From: Pholiota molesta
Taxonomy: Eukaryota; Basidiomycota; Agaricomycetes; Agaricales; Strophariaceae
Direction: 5' to 3'
Assembly: GCA_014925825.1 (NCBI GenBank)
Contig: JACGCK010000331.1
Span: 1 to 39,716, forward strand
DNA length: 39,716 bases
In this document: in pieces, positions 1-10,930 of the stretch
Numbering within the stretch: position 1 is the first letter of the stretch
How the letters are laid out: each line of letters opens with the position of its first letter
Translations under genes and position numbers: made by a program
The notes under the pieces: model-generated
Told to the model about the DNA's origin: nothing
The model's database searches: none
Seen by the model: the letters and a program-made list of their open reading frames with translations, nothing else

Positions 1-779
1 TCCGGCACGCTTGGTCTGAGGTATCAGCCGGTACATATCGGTCACACGCATCCATCGGCACGGAAAGAGTGCTACTGAGTAGCGCGTAACTGAAGCGTTG
101 AAGCTTGAAGAAGTCTCTTGTAGGTTGTAGTGATGATCTTTTCAAAAAGCTATTGAGTTGATATAGCTATAGAGCTGATACTTCGAACTAGAAAATCTGT
201 GACAGGCTGTTTATACTTAAGGAAATGCGGATTGTTGCAAGCTGGAAGTATGATAGCGGAATAAACACACGTCCAAAAAAAGAACAAGGGGCTTTGATGG
301 AGTCCTAATTTGGGTGTGTGTTTATAGATGCTTCCCTTTCAAGCGCAAGGCTGATGGCTGCCGCGCCTCTCCGCGCCTTCAGATGCTCAAATCGATGTAG
401 AAATTCGCAAAGCACATTGATTTTCCCACTTCAGTGGGAATACTATCCCCGATATACCACTAAGTCCTCCAATTTGCTTCCGCATTTTTCCATCACTCAC
501 TAACTCTCGCACAAAATCAATGGTGCTCGATGATCATTGCGCCGCAGTCGTTCGAACGGAACGACGAAATCATGAATAGCGATGCCCAAAAGATGGTGCC
601 AATTTAGCTATCCGGAAGTGTCTATTTTCACCGATGGCGTTGTTCAGGGATTTCCGGCCCTTTCAGAATCGCAACATTGCCCAGATCTCCAGATGACCGA
701 GGGACTCCCTTCCTTAACGTGTTCCGCATTTGGAATACCCCTTGTCTATACCCTTACCTTCGCGACGTTGGGATAGACC
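1..779. other. No gene recognised
   Basis: Only short open frames occur, most without an ATG, and none resembles a known family. The last part is the upstream region of the secreted peptide gene that starts at 871. Confidence 0.5.
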
Positions 780-786
780 TATAAAT
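780..786 (+). promoter_or_regulatory. TATA box of the secreted peptide gene
   Basis: A TATAAAT lies 91 nt upstream of the ATG at 871. A pyrimidine-rich stretch (about 815-860) follows, as is usual around fungal transcription starts. Confidence 0.5.
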
Positions 787-870
787 CTATGACTAGTGTC
801 TTTCTATTCGGTCACCCTCTCAGCCCTCCGCTTCCCCGCTCCCCTACACCTGCTTAGCTCTTCGCTCACA

Positions 871-1151
871 ATGCAGTTCAAATTCTTCGCTGCTGCTCTC
901 ATCGTCTGCAGTAAGCTACTCATCTTTACTGTGTTATGGCCTTTTCGCTAATATCATTTTTCAGTGACCGCCTTCGTGTCTGCTGCCCCAGTTCCTGTAC
1001 CAGCAGCTGTTGAGGCTCGTGAAATCGTAAGCACTCAGTAAATAACATATTTTAGCATGGTCTAAACAAGCTTATCCTATAGGTCGTTGAGCTAAACGAC
1101 GAGGTTGCCCGCGAAGCTAAGCCCGTGTGCTCCAGGTGGACATGCTTTTAA
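871..1151 (+). CDS. Small secreted protein with a two-cysteine C-terminal peptide
   Basis: Three exons (871-910, 965-1026, 1083-1151) joined by two GT-AG introns of 54 and 56 nt give a 56-residue protein. Residues 1-20 form a typical signal peptide (MQFKFFAAAL start, ending VSAAP). A short acidic, proline/alanine-rich pro-region follows, with VEARE and VAREA repeats. The last ten residues hold the only two cysteines after the signal peptide (C-S-R-W-T-C-F end), which could form a small disulfide ring. The layout resembles fungal secreted peptide precursors processed by proteases, but I do not recognise the family. There is no C-terminal CaaX, so it is not a basidiomycete lipopeptide pheromone. 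A TATA box at 780 supports the start. Function unknown. Confidence 0.65.
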
Positions 1152-2233
1152 ATGCCTAGATCCAGCCCCAAACCCACGGAATATATCTCCTGCCGACCAA
1201 ACCCATCATCCCAATTTTCCAGCGACACGGATAATAAATTTCTGCTGTCATATCCGAGCTCCTCGACTTCTTCTATCCGTATCTGCCACCCTCCCCGACA
1301 TCAAAAGCCATATTCAAATCCCATTTCCGTCTTCCACACATCCAGTTCACTGTCCTTACTTGGTTTGTATTCCTATTTTTATTTGGGTCATGGACGCCAT
1401 TTCGGCTGCTCGACACTGTCCTTATGTTCTTTCCGGCGGCATCCTTTTTACCTCTCGCTCCAGCACAATCATCCAAGGAACCGTTGGCCGCCCATCGCAC
1501 GCATCCTCAATATTCGATAATCAAACATTCACTCTCCCCTACATTGTGGCCTTTTGCTTTACCCCAGTGGTACTGGCATGCGAAGGCTATGTGGCTCGAG
1601 CCTATTTCTTGGACCCAATCACCCGCATATCATCATCATCATCATCTTTCTTATCCCTCTTCCGCCATCTCACGTTTTGGCTAGCTGTATCAATATATCT
1701 CTGGACTGCTTGGATTTCCATAATTAATTTAGAGTCTTTTGTATCTTTATCTTTAACGCTTTCGAATTCACTCGTCCTGGTTATCTTGGGGCATTGTACA
1801 TTACCATTACCCATCCGTCGCATACTTGTTATCATGTTTTCTTGCAATGTCCGTTTTACAAGTTAAAACTGTGCCTAAGATGACTGTCTGCTTCGACTCG
1901 GTAATTTCCGTAATGCGAATATCGAAACATCTTATAAAGATTTATAAGCATGCCTTCAGACTGAGAAATAATCAGCATATGGAAATGCAAGGAATCATAA
2001 TGAGTACACAAATCTTATCAAGGTCGTCTTCACAAGTAAAAATCTTGCCGAAGAAGCCGTAAATACGAATCTACACGACTAAATGGACGCTGAAATGAAC
2101 TAAATCAACGGTGCAAACACTTGTCCATTCGTTTGAATAAATGCTACATATGACAAGGAGTACATACTACAATCAAATACTCAAATACGTAGTAAGAGAT
2201 GAGTCCGCATAATCCAGATATATAAATACTCGT
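1152..2233. other. Intergenic, nothing recognised
   Basis: This holds the 3' region of the secreted peptide gene and a short CAT trinucleotide run near 1628-1648. The longest open frame (to 1866) starts at a non-ATG codon, overlaps the secreted gene and has no recognisable domain. Confidence 0.45.
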
Positions 2234-3622
2234 CTAGGATAGTTCGTGCTCGAAGGGATTACCAATCTGGTTATTCCACCATGGTTCTCTGTAAGTCTCG
2301 GAGGAGATATCCAGCACACCCACCAGATCAGATAAATGAGGAATCTTTCTTCCAGCATCTTGCGGAAGTCTCGGTCCATAATGAGAGATTTAATGGGATG
2401 GGCCGATAGCTCCCGCTCTTCCAAGACAGAAGCCAGCGCTATCGAAAATTCTCCCACCGCGACGCCCTTGCTTGTGTAAACACCAACGATTGTATTCGTT
2501 CCAATTTGAAAGCGCCGTGACGAGGAGATCAATATGGAAGAAATTCACATGGGGGAGGTGGAGGTGGGTGATATTTGGGAAGACCTGCGATAATTTGACG
2601 ATCCAGTTCAAATTGTATTCGGGGATTGTTAATATTGCACTGAGCGGAACTTGCTCTGCCAGATCCTGTAGTGGGGTTGACGATTTGTTGAGAATCGAAA
2701 AAGCTGTGGAATTGGTCAAAGGAGCAATTTAGCCAGAGAGATTCAACTTGAGGGACGGATACGGAAAGTAACATCTTGACGGCAAGTAGGTTACTATCAA
2801 TAATTCGAAGGGATTTTAGATGGGTTAAATGAAAGCCTGGATCAGGACCCATTCGGTGGAATGGCCAGGAGCTTAGCAAGCTAGTACTAGAACCCGTAAT
2901 AGAAAGGTGATGGAGAGCAGTTGGCGCTGTCAGGACCTCGACGAATTCGGGATACAGAAGTGTCATAGAAGATTCATTGAGATTGAGGAATAAGGTCGTA
3001 ATGGTTTGTAAATTTGGCTTGGACAGATAGGTAATGAAGGGGTGTCGACGAATTGTAGCTTTGGTGTTCCTCCTATAAATATTTTGGGTGGTGGAATTTG
3101 AAGGATCGTAGTGAGTAACCGCTGGTCGAATTGCACATTGATTGATTCGAGGTTCGCAGCTGAAGTCGTGGCAAAGATGGACTGAAAGTCGATGGCAGTA
3201 AACTCATGATAACACATGATGGATAAATGACGAATTCGCTCCATGTGGGGTTCAAGCTGGGAAAAAAGGGGAGCTGCAAGAGTAGTTCTTGTCTGCCGCA
3301 CTATCAGTCCAATGCGGTGATTGTCCCAGCGGTAAACGTCGATGAGGAGTGAAAGTGGCAACCGTGACCCAGATCTCTGCAGATAGCTTGGGATCCATTT
3401 CATAGAGGCAGGAGAGTAGATGGATATCCTGGTCCAAAGAATTGACGTTGCGAGAGCAACAGTCCTCCATTTCCGGCAAACGTGGCTTAATTGGACCTCG
3501 TATGGAATCTGGTGCGCAAAACGACGTTTGGGCCAAGCAAAGGTGAAGATATAGGCGAGCAGCTCTGGAGGCAATACGTCAAGTGTATAAGGTCCCTCAT
3601 CTCTACCCATAGCGTTTAGCAT
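2234..3622 (-). pseudogene. F-box/leucine-rich repeat protein, frameshifted
   Basis: The reading starts at the ATG at 3622 and has an F-box at about residues 15-60 (L-P-P-E-L-L-A-Y-I-F core, then VCRKWRTVA and LWTRI), as in the large basidiomycete F-box families that recruit substrates to SCF ubiquitin ligases. The rest is leucine-rich and LRR-like. The natural sequence changes frame about four times without plausible introns, near 3045, 2705, 2525 and 2355, before a stop at 2234. Stretches such as HLHLPHVNFF and SDLVGVLDISSE continue the protein in the new frames. A TATAAA lies upstream on the minus strand. It is probably a decayed family member. Clustered indel errors are the alternative. 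Confidence 0.65.
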
Positions 3623-3808
3623 AGCTAGTTGATCAAGCTCACTGCTATCGTAGCCTGCAAATCCACCAACAAAAATGGACAGAACGAATCATCAGTTGAA
3701 CGAAAATAAGTAAAAGTTAGAATTAACCAACTCAACGGTGGATGGGACGTAGTGTCGTCTGTTACGATGAGCAAATAAAGCTATGGGTTCAGGACAGAGA
3801 GAAGATGG

Positions 3809-3814
3809 TTTATA
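3809..3814 (-). promoter_or_regulatory. TATA box upstream of the F-box pseudogene
   Basis: TATAAA on the minus strand, about 190 nt upstream of the ATG at 3622. A GT-AG intron may lie in the 5' leader, with its acceptor near 3655. Confidence 0.35.
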
Positions 3815-4084
3815 AAGTCATGACGGTTGCAGGCGGCAGCGGCGAATCGCCGGCGATACCAATTCAACCACAGTGACACAAACCTTGATCTGTGTGCGAT
3901 GACTCACATGACTCATGTCCAATGTGACGCGTCGCGACGTGCCAATCACGAGATAGTACGTAGTAAATTTAGCTGCCCGGAGCCGATATGTGTCTGGTAC
4001 TTGGCGTATGCAAAGAGTATGAATGAAATACAACGAGTGTGGTACAACAGGTGTGCATGGAATTGACCCCCTTACAATTACAGC
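3815..4084. other. Intergenic spacer between two minus-strand pseudogenes
   Basis: No supported coding sequence. It contains a short GC-rich stretch (3830-3860) and the downstream region of the isocitrate lyase-family pseudogene. Confidence 0.4.
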
Positions 4085-5006
4085 TTACACTACTTCAAAA
4101 GCCGACCCTCCTGCCTTGGAATCTAAAGAAACGACCTCATCGAGCCCTAATCCCAACTCATTTAGTGGCGAACGATGAGCAATACAATTTATTGAACATA
4201 CCCATGACTTCAAAATGATTTTGGGTCCATTCCCCTGGCGAACTGAAGTCGGTACCAGTCTTTTTGAGAGACCTCATCGCCTCTCGGACTCCATGCACCA
4301 TTGCAACACAAGACACAAGCGAGAAAACTTGAGAATAAATCAGAGAGAGTGTACAAGGAAAGGAAGGAAGCTTACTGATATTTTGGCACCCATTGCCTCG
4401 GCTTCTGAAGTGGTAAAAGAGGGTGTAAGTCCGCCAGATATTACATTCACGAGCACCTGAACAGTACGTTAAAATGATGAAGGTTGTACAATAAAGATAG
4501 ATATCGCGACTCACAGGCTTTGGCGCAAGAGCAGCGACTGTAGACTTTAACAATGCTTCCGTCTTCACTCCTTCAATAAAGCAAACGTCTGCTCCGGCAG
4601 CTGCGGCAAGCTGCAAACGTGTTATCGCCTCTTCCATACCCAGAACTTGCGCCGAGTCGGTCCTTCCAATAATGACCTAGATAAATGTGGGCCAACATAT
4701 GAATGACGCTGAACACATGCAGATATGAAGACGCACAAAATCCGAATTCGGAATCGCATCTCGAGCAATGACTGCTGCCCGAATGCGAGTCAAAATTCTT
4801 CACGGGAGACCACTTGTTTACCCATCAAGTGCCCGCATCGTTTGGTCTGGACTTGATCCTCGATGTGAAGTCCTGCGATTCCGGCTTGAATGTATTGTTG
4901 GACCGTTCTGGCAACGTTTGCCGGTCCACCAAAGCTACGTATAAATTATAAGAGCGGTCTCGTACTTGAAATAAAAATTGCCTTACCCAGTATCAGCCAC
5001 CAGAAC
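4085..5006 (-). pseudogene. Isocitrate lyase / PEP mutase family protein, 5'-truncated and frameshifted
   Basis: Exons on the minus strand are about 5006-4987, 4934-4737, 4676-4515, 4456-4376, 4327-4202 and 4146-4085, with ordinary GT-AG introns. They carry hallmarks of the PEP mutase/methylisocitrate lyase superfamily: HIEDQ and KRCGH near the active-site loop, then IGRTD, AGADVCFIEG and VNVISGG. These enzymes cleave or form C-C or C-P bonds on small 2-oxo or dicarboxylic acids. The expected N-terminal ~100 residues are not found. The metal-site exon reads VADTG where DADTG is usual. One base is missing in a T run near 4792-4795, so REEF runs into a stop before TRIRAA. The join before the FSLVSC exon is also out of phase. 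Upstream sequence gives way to the GTTGA-rich element at 5271. Confidence 0.75.
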
Positions 5007-5270
5007 CTGACAGCATCATATATCATATATCTGTCATTAGAACCCAGGCGTGATATATGTGCGACTGTAGCTAGAGATAGTCCTATAATATATTATGGCC
5101 TGTAATACCACCCTCAGCATTCAAAAGAAGATTTAAACTCAGTTTAACTCCCGCGCGCCCCACCTTTGGACCATCCCCGCCCCTTCCATATTCGAACAGC
5201 GGCGCACGCATGCCCAAATTAGCAAGGAGGCGCATCTGAGCAGTTTCGCCCGTGTTCTTGGCAGGCACAT

Positions 5271-5562
5271 CACTGTGAAGGTAGGTGAGGTTGATTTTCA
5301 ACAAACAGTAGGTTGAAAATCAACTTTCATCCGTATTTAGGATGAAATATTGGTTGAATTAAATCAACCATAACCAATGGTTGATTTCGCAACCTATCTA
5401 CTCAACCAACTGTACATTGAATATCAGCAGGGATTTCATCATTTTTTTTTGAGTTAACTTCAGCCTATTTATGGTTGAATATCAGCCAGGATTTTCACCC
5501 CCTTTTTTGAGTTTGATTTCAGCTTATTTATGGTTGATTCTTGGTGTGGATTTTTTGCAGTG
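5271..5562. repeat. GTTGA-rich CACTG...CAGTG segment (MITE or Plavaka subterminal region)
   Basis: AT-rich, 292 bp, starting CACTGTGAAGG and ending TTTTTTGCAGTG. It is packed with GGTTGA and its complement TCAACC, roughly ten copies, including the palindromic GTTGAAAATCAAC. CACTG/CAGTG ends with subterminal hexamer repeats are typical of CACTA-like elements. It may be a separate miniature element or the left subterminal region of the Plavaka transposon, whose transposase stop lies only 58 nt beyond. I see no matching target-site duplication. Confidence 0.5.
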
Positions 5563-5619
5563 TCCCTGAAATCTTTACTCCCAAATAATAATCTATAAAG
5601 AAGCCTGAGGTTCAATCAA

Positions 5620-8600
5620 CTACTGACTATCAACTTCTTCATTCACAGCACGAGCAAGTGATCCACTTCGATCAATAATTGCCCAGTCCTTGTCACTATC
5701 TTTCACTCGTCCCACAAGGCATTGTATGCTATTCACGTCAACAATATGCAGCGCTCCCAGCTTTGAATAGAAGTGAATGTCGAGTCCTTCCAGGTTAGGA
5801 TCAGTTGGGGTAAGGATGCATGTTCGAATCGCCGCCAGGATCATGACGTCTGTGTCGAGTTCGCTGGCGGTGAGCTCAAGTGCATGACGTGCTGCGGAAT
5901 CTTGGAATTTGAGCAGAAAGATGTAGTTGAGCTGGCCATAGAAAGTTTGTAGCTCGTAAACAGGTTGTCGGCGGCGATGTCGTTCGTGAATATCAACATA
6001 CATTTCGTACTGAACAAAAGATCATGAATTTAGCCTGTATGATAGCAAACTGAATGGCTAAACTCACCCGTACGAACGTAGCATCCCTCATGTCATCTCG
6101 CCCATTTGTCAATGATGCTGCCCACATGGTATCACCTTCCTCTGAATCAACGCGCCGAATCTTTCCCCATTGTTCGATAACGGCGAGGTCTAGGTACTTT
6201 CGCACATTTGAAACGCTGCTGTTCACACGGGTCGCAACTGCAGCACAAATACTCGTCATTAAGTTTGCTGCTGGTTTCTCTGCAAGGCGAGGTGGTAATA
6301 GGATACAATCCTCATCTATTGAGGATTGAAATAAGAGCCAATTAGCGACGTAACTTGTATAGAAGAAATTGTTCGTACATGATGGGTGCTGAAACATCCC
6401 AGCCACTTCTCGTCGAGGTTTCCGAAGAGAAAGTTCATCAGCCAGGCCAGATGTAAGCTTAATTTGGGTAAGTTGAGCATCTTCTAGCACAAAGCGGTCA
6501 AGTGCTGCATATGGAAAGCGGCGGCTTCGAAGTGCGGGCTGTAGTTTTCCACAGTAGCGCTCCATCGGAAATGCCCAATAGCACCAAACGGGTCCACAAG
6601 CCTCGATACTGTCTGCAATATGGAGAAGTGCATGAATGGTGACAGGGCATGCCGAGACACGTTCCGGTGAATACTGATAATATATCCTGTCTGAATATCA
6701 AATATTGAACACCAAGTCAAGAGAGGATTTACGTACCTTTCATAATCCTGAACCCATTGAATGAAGCCCTTACGGACGTCATGAATCTCCTCCTTGGAGA
6801 TTTCATATTGGAGACAGATATTGAGCAACCGGACAAGTTGAATAAAGTGGTTGAAATACTTTATGTGTCGAAAACGGCGTCGGAGAAGCACAGGCCCAAG
6901 ATAAAGAGTCCAAAAGCTCCACATGTCTGCTGAGCATATGGAGGCATCTGCCGCAACATTTGGAACGCGGCTTCCATATGCAGATGGAATTGTTGAGCCA
7001 GAGGCAGCCGTCGCAGCTCCTACTGCTTCCCACACCCGTTTAGACAGGATATACGCCTCAGAACCTTCTCCAAGGCCCTTGAAGTCTCCAGTCCAGTGAA
7101 GAACAAGGTTCTTTATAAGATTTTCCCAAATTAGATGCATGAAATCATATGGGAATGCTGTCGGAAATTTGAGTGATGAAAGGTAGGAAAGAACAGGTAT
7201 GCTTTTGATCCCATATCGGCGAGAGAGTTGGTCGGCTTTGGCATTGGTTGTTGCTGCTTGAACCTCATTTGCTTGAGAAATCAGCTCTGCATGAGTGCGT
7301 AGTGGGAGGTTGGCCATGTCATATACTCTGATTGCTGTAGGATCTTTGTGTACATCAGGATGCCTTGAACGGTCGTGAGGAACATAATTCGTACTAGAGT
7401 TTGATGTGGGATTGCGGATGCCCAAGATCTTGCACATCCTGCAAGGCGAAAATCCATTATGGCCCTTCATATGCATAAGGAGGGAAATTGCTGGAATATC
7501 ACCAAAGGCAAGCATGAGATAAGCATGCAGGGCAAAGAGTTCCGCCTTGAGAGCATCAAAGGCAGTGATTCCTTGTGCTAATTGAATAAACTCAAGAATA
7601 GCTGGCCAAAGGAAGGAATCAACGTCCAAAGGCTTCTTTGGGCCTGGTATGACTCCAAGAGCAAGGATCTCCTCAACGTGGAAGCGAGTTTCCGGTGGCA
7701 GATTATAGTTAAAGAGAATCAAGGGCCACGCAGTACTCTTTCGACGCTTGAAAGGCGCGAAGCCATCTGTCGAAATTCCAAGGGCAACGTCTCGATCGTT
7801 GGAGAAGTGATTATACTTCTGCTTCTTGCCGTCAATATCAACTTTTTCAGTGCAAAGTTGGCGATATAATTTGCCATCGAAGACATCCGTCATTTTCTGG
7901 GGGTTGTGAACATGTTGAGAGCGATAAAGCATGCTTTTGGCACGTTTTGTATTTCGGAAAGAAGCCAGAAGTCGAGGGATTAAAGGGATATAGGTAAAAT
8001 GCTTTCTGGAGGTGCCATTTGCGCCAAAACGGGGTTCGTTACAGTGTGGACAGGCTTGTAGTGTATCCCTTGGTCCGGTGTAGCAGATACAGGAATTTGG
8101 GCAACAGTCATAACGTTGGGGCTTGAAACCAGCCAGAAAAGCAACACGAGAGCGCAAGGTGTCAATTTTGGGAAGTGGTGGGTTAGACTGGAATGCCAGT
8201 GGGGCCATAGAGTAGCCTCTGTCGGTAAGATTTGTTTGGAGCTTGAATGAAAAGGCACGACAAATAGCGCGATCATAAGCACAAAGCTTTTCAGCTAGAT
8301 AGAGTATTCAGTATCATAGCTTCATTGATTGCGTGTGGAGACATACCAACAGCCATGGCTTCCTGCTCATAACCTTCTAACAGCAAATCCGATGTGGGAA
8401 CCCCTTCTGGATAGGTTTCAAATCCATCCCATTCCGGGTAACTGTCATCCTGCTCATCCATTACTTTGTCATCTTCACTAGCTTCGTTGTTGTTTTCATC
8501 TGAGCTGGAAGAATTGTCTGAGCCACTAGCATCAGATTCCTGGAGGAGAGGCCCCTGTTGCTGTGAAACCCAAGAACGAAGTATGCGTTCAGGAACGTCA

Positions 8601-8836
8601 TTCTGAGGACCTTCTGCTTCCCCAAGCTGGAAGTCCATTTTATCTTCTTTTAGGTCTGGAGAACATGATCCTTCGTCACTTGATATTGAGGTTATTGGAG
8701 CCAGTTTCGAGGTCGTTTTCGCAGGCACTTGGGTGACTGAATATGGCGTTTCCAAACGCAATCGATGTGAGCGTTCACAGTGGCGAGTCATCCAAGTATT
8801 GCAGCAAAGACATAAGACTTTAGTCTCTCGGGGCAT
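5620..8836 (-). CDS. Plavaka / Tnp2-like (CACTA superfamily) transposase
   Basis: Five exons (8836-8347, 8294-6737, 6686-6379, 6315-6068, 6009-5620) with GT-AG introns of 50-63 nt give 997 residues in frame from ATG to stop. The N-terminus has a C-x2-C...RHC-x3-H zinc-finger-like motif, then an acidic, serine-rich linker. From about residue 225 come a second cysteine cluster (CCPNSCICY...CPHC) and the transposase core. Likely DDE residues are D in STDGFAPF (~340), D in FGDIPA (~425) and E in MHLIWEN (~550). Conserved FNYNLPPE, GVIPGPKKP and MKGHNGFSPCRMC match fungal Plavaka proteins. The C-terminal domain (ERYCGKLQPA, QTFYGQL, IIDRSGSLARAV) is complete. The enzyme would cut and rejoin element ends in the nucleus. 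No disabling mutation was seen, so the element may be autonomous. Confidence 0.88.
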
Positions 8837-9092
8837 TGTAGGCTCAAGTGATTTGAAGATGGGTGGGTGGGTAAGAGTATGACGCGGTAAACGATATAAG
8901 CCATATATATTGAATGAGGCACAAGCGTTACAGCCTGCTCCACAGTGACGAATGTGTTCGTTGCATAGGCGATCTTGGCTGTGTAAGGTTCAAACCATTG
9001 CTCTTTCTGCCTTGATCTCCTCAGGTTGGTAGGTCTTCATTCAAAATTGTTACCTGAAGAAATCATTCAGTAATCATAGATTCAAAAGGGAA
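8837..9092. promoter_or_regulatory. Shared divergent promoter region of the Plavaka gene pair
   Basis: 256 nt separate the start codons of the minus-strand transposase and the plus-strand 311-residue gene, so both promoters should lie here. No clear TATA box was picked out for either gene. Confidence 0.4.
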
Positions 9093-10221
9093 ATGGCTAC
9101 GAACATTGCCAATCGCAAGCCAGTCAGGAAACAGGCCACCAAGTTGACAGCAACCCCTAACTCTCAGCCTTCTGCAGCATCGAAGTCAAAGTCGAGGCCT
9201 CTATTGAATGCCTTGGCTGACAAGGAGAATGTCCAACTACGCCAGGAATCTCAGAGCGGCCCGGTGTGCTCCGGGCAAACGACACCATCACTTGCAGATC
9301 CAGAGAGTGCTGCTTCTCTTAAGGCATCTGCAAACTTGGCAGCAGCCTTACTAAGGGTGGAAGAAATAGAAGGTGAGCCTAATATCCCCAGCAAATGTTC
9401 AGGTATTGAGATGCTTACTCTGATTCCAGGGCGACTTCTGAAGGAACAAAAGGAAAAACAGCAGCTTCAGGCGGACATTGATGCTTTGCATGCCAAGGAA
9501 AGAGACGAAGATGAGGAAGAGGCCGCCACTCCACCTAGTGAGAATATCATTCCGCGACCAGTAGGAGCCTCTGGAAAGGACTGGAGTTTGCAGATTAAGA
9601 TGGGGCTCTCAGGATCTCAAACAAAAGACGCTAAATATGCAGCGCTTTTGGTGAGTCTTTGTCAAGTCCTGGATTCGAAGTTCAATTCAGGCTCACATGG
9701 GATCTGACTGATCATAGCGCGGAATGCGAGACCTTGTGCTTAATTCCGGAATGAAGTGGGAGGATGGTTGGAGGGAAATACCAGCAGCTGTTAAAGGCAA
9801 ACTATTCCAGGTGGTCAGTGCATGCCAACTTGGAGATATGGTTTTAACTCACATATGCTCCTTCCCCCTCTTTTATTAGGCTCGAGAGAGGTATCCCATC
9901 CTCTGGCGATATGCCAATGACTGGGCTACTATAGAGATGGTCAAGCAATATCTGAAGAATAAGCGTGGTCATCATTACAAAAATGGTTGGCTGGAAGTAC
10001 CAGAGAAATACGCTTACCTTAAGCAGAATGCTATCAAACGCAATCCAATCGGGTCCAGAGTGAAGCGCGTAAAGGTTGAAATGGCCGCAAAGAGGAAGAC
10101 GAAGCATCAGGAAAGTTTGGTGGTGGGAAAGGGAAAGAGAAAGGCGGAGATGGAGATGGATATGGAGGATTCCCAGGAGGAAGGTTCCATGGCCAGTGGT
10201 GAAGGAGGAAGCGACGAATGA
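9093..10221 (+). CDS. Plavaka-associated nuclear-type accessory protein
   Basis: Four exons (9093-9372, 9430-9650, 9718-9810, 9880-10221), all phases consistent, give 311 residues. The N-terminus is basic and Ser/Ala-rich. A short coiled coil follows (LLKEQKEKQQLQADIDAL), then a conserved-looking globular part with GKDWSLQIKMGL, RGMRDLVLNSG, YANDWATIEMVKQYLKNK and GWLEVPEKYAYL, and finally a Lys/Arg-rich tail with acidic repeats. Proteins of this shape recur beside fungal transposons, but their function is unknown to me. The basic tail suggests nuclear nucleic-acid contact, perhaps as a DNA-binding helper like the second protein of plant CACTA elements; that is inference. It is transcribed away from the transposase. 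Confidence 0.72.
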
Positions 10222-10930
10222 TGGCAAAGCAATCAAGGTATCCTGAAGAGGGTGTCAAGCAAGGCATGGGCATCGTTGTTTGCGTTGGCCAGCCACTTGG
10301 AAATCCATTAGTCAAGTTTTGATGAAGATGCCTTGGAAGATTCGAGTACTTCATTCATGTCTGCGATTTTGTAACATAGCGGTCATCCATGTATGAAGGA
10401 TGAAATATATAGAACTCACAGGCTGATTTGCATTTGTCGAGCATCATGAGGCCAGAGACAGGAAGGATAGATCCGCAGGGCCTGTAGACTTTCCTTGCCA
10501 GCCAGAGGAGTGTTGTGGGTTTGCAGGTGGAATTTTCTTGAGGAGAAGGGGCACTCTGAGGATATCAACAACAAAGGCAGTGGTGCGTTCAACTGTAAAT
10601 ATGAGAAGGTGAGTCAAGAACCAAAGATTAGCGGGAACAAAAAAGACTCACCAGAAGGACGAATTGGACTCTGCCTACCGATAGGAGCTGCAGGCACACG
10701 ATTTTTGCTCGATGTAGCAGGCTTGAAGATGGACCTCACCTTAAAGAGCTGGAGCCAAATCAGCAATCCCTTAAGCTTGTGGAAGGGAGTCCAGTATTGA
10801 ACATGAGCTACAAATTGATATCCATGATACGCTACAGCTACCTTACAACAATTTACAAAGGGAAAGCAATGAAAGCAAAAGCGATGAAAGGAAAGAAGAG
10901 AGAGAGCCCTCCAGGGGAGGGTTTCCAGCT
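10222..10930. other. Spacer between two convergent Plavaka accessory genes
   Basis: About 700 bp with no convincing exon. The 101-codon plus frame ending at 10800 does not resemble a protein family. The last ~80 bp are purine-rich (AAAGGAAAGAAGAGAGAGA). Confidence 0.4.

Noticed and set aside
1105..1866. 253-codon plus-strand frame
   Set aside because: It begins at TTG, overlaps the secreted peptide gene in another frame and lacks any family resemblance.
5083..5304. 73-codon minus frame as the missing N-terminal exon of the isocitrate lyase-family gene
   Set aside because: It does not show the expected GVYDG or DADTG-type motifs and is out of register with the next exon.
10495..10800. 101-codon plus frame between the Plavaka accessory genes
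   Set aside because: No domain and no resemblance to a family; it is only a chance open stretch between convergent genes.
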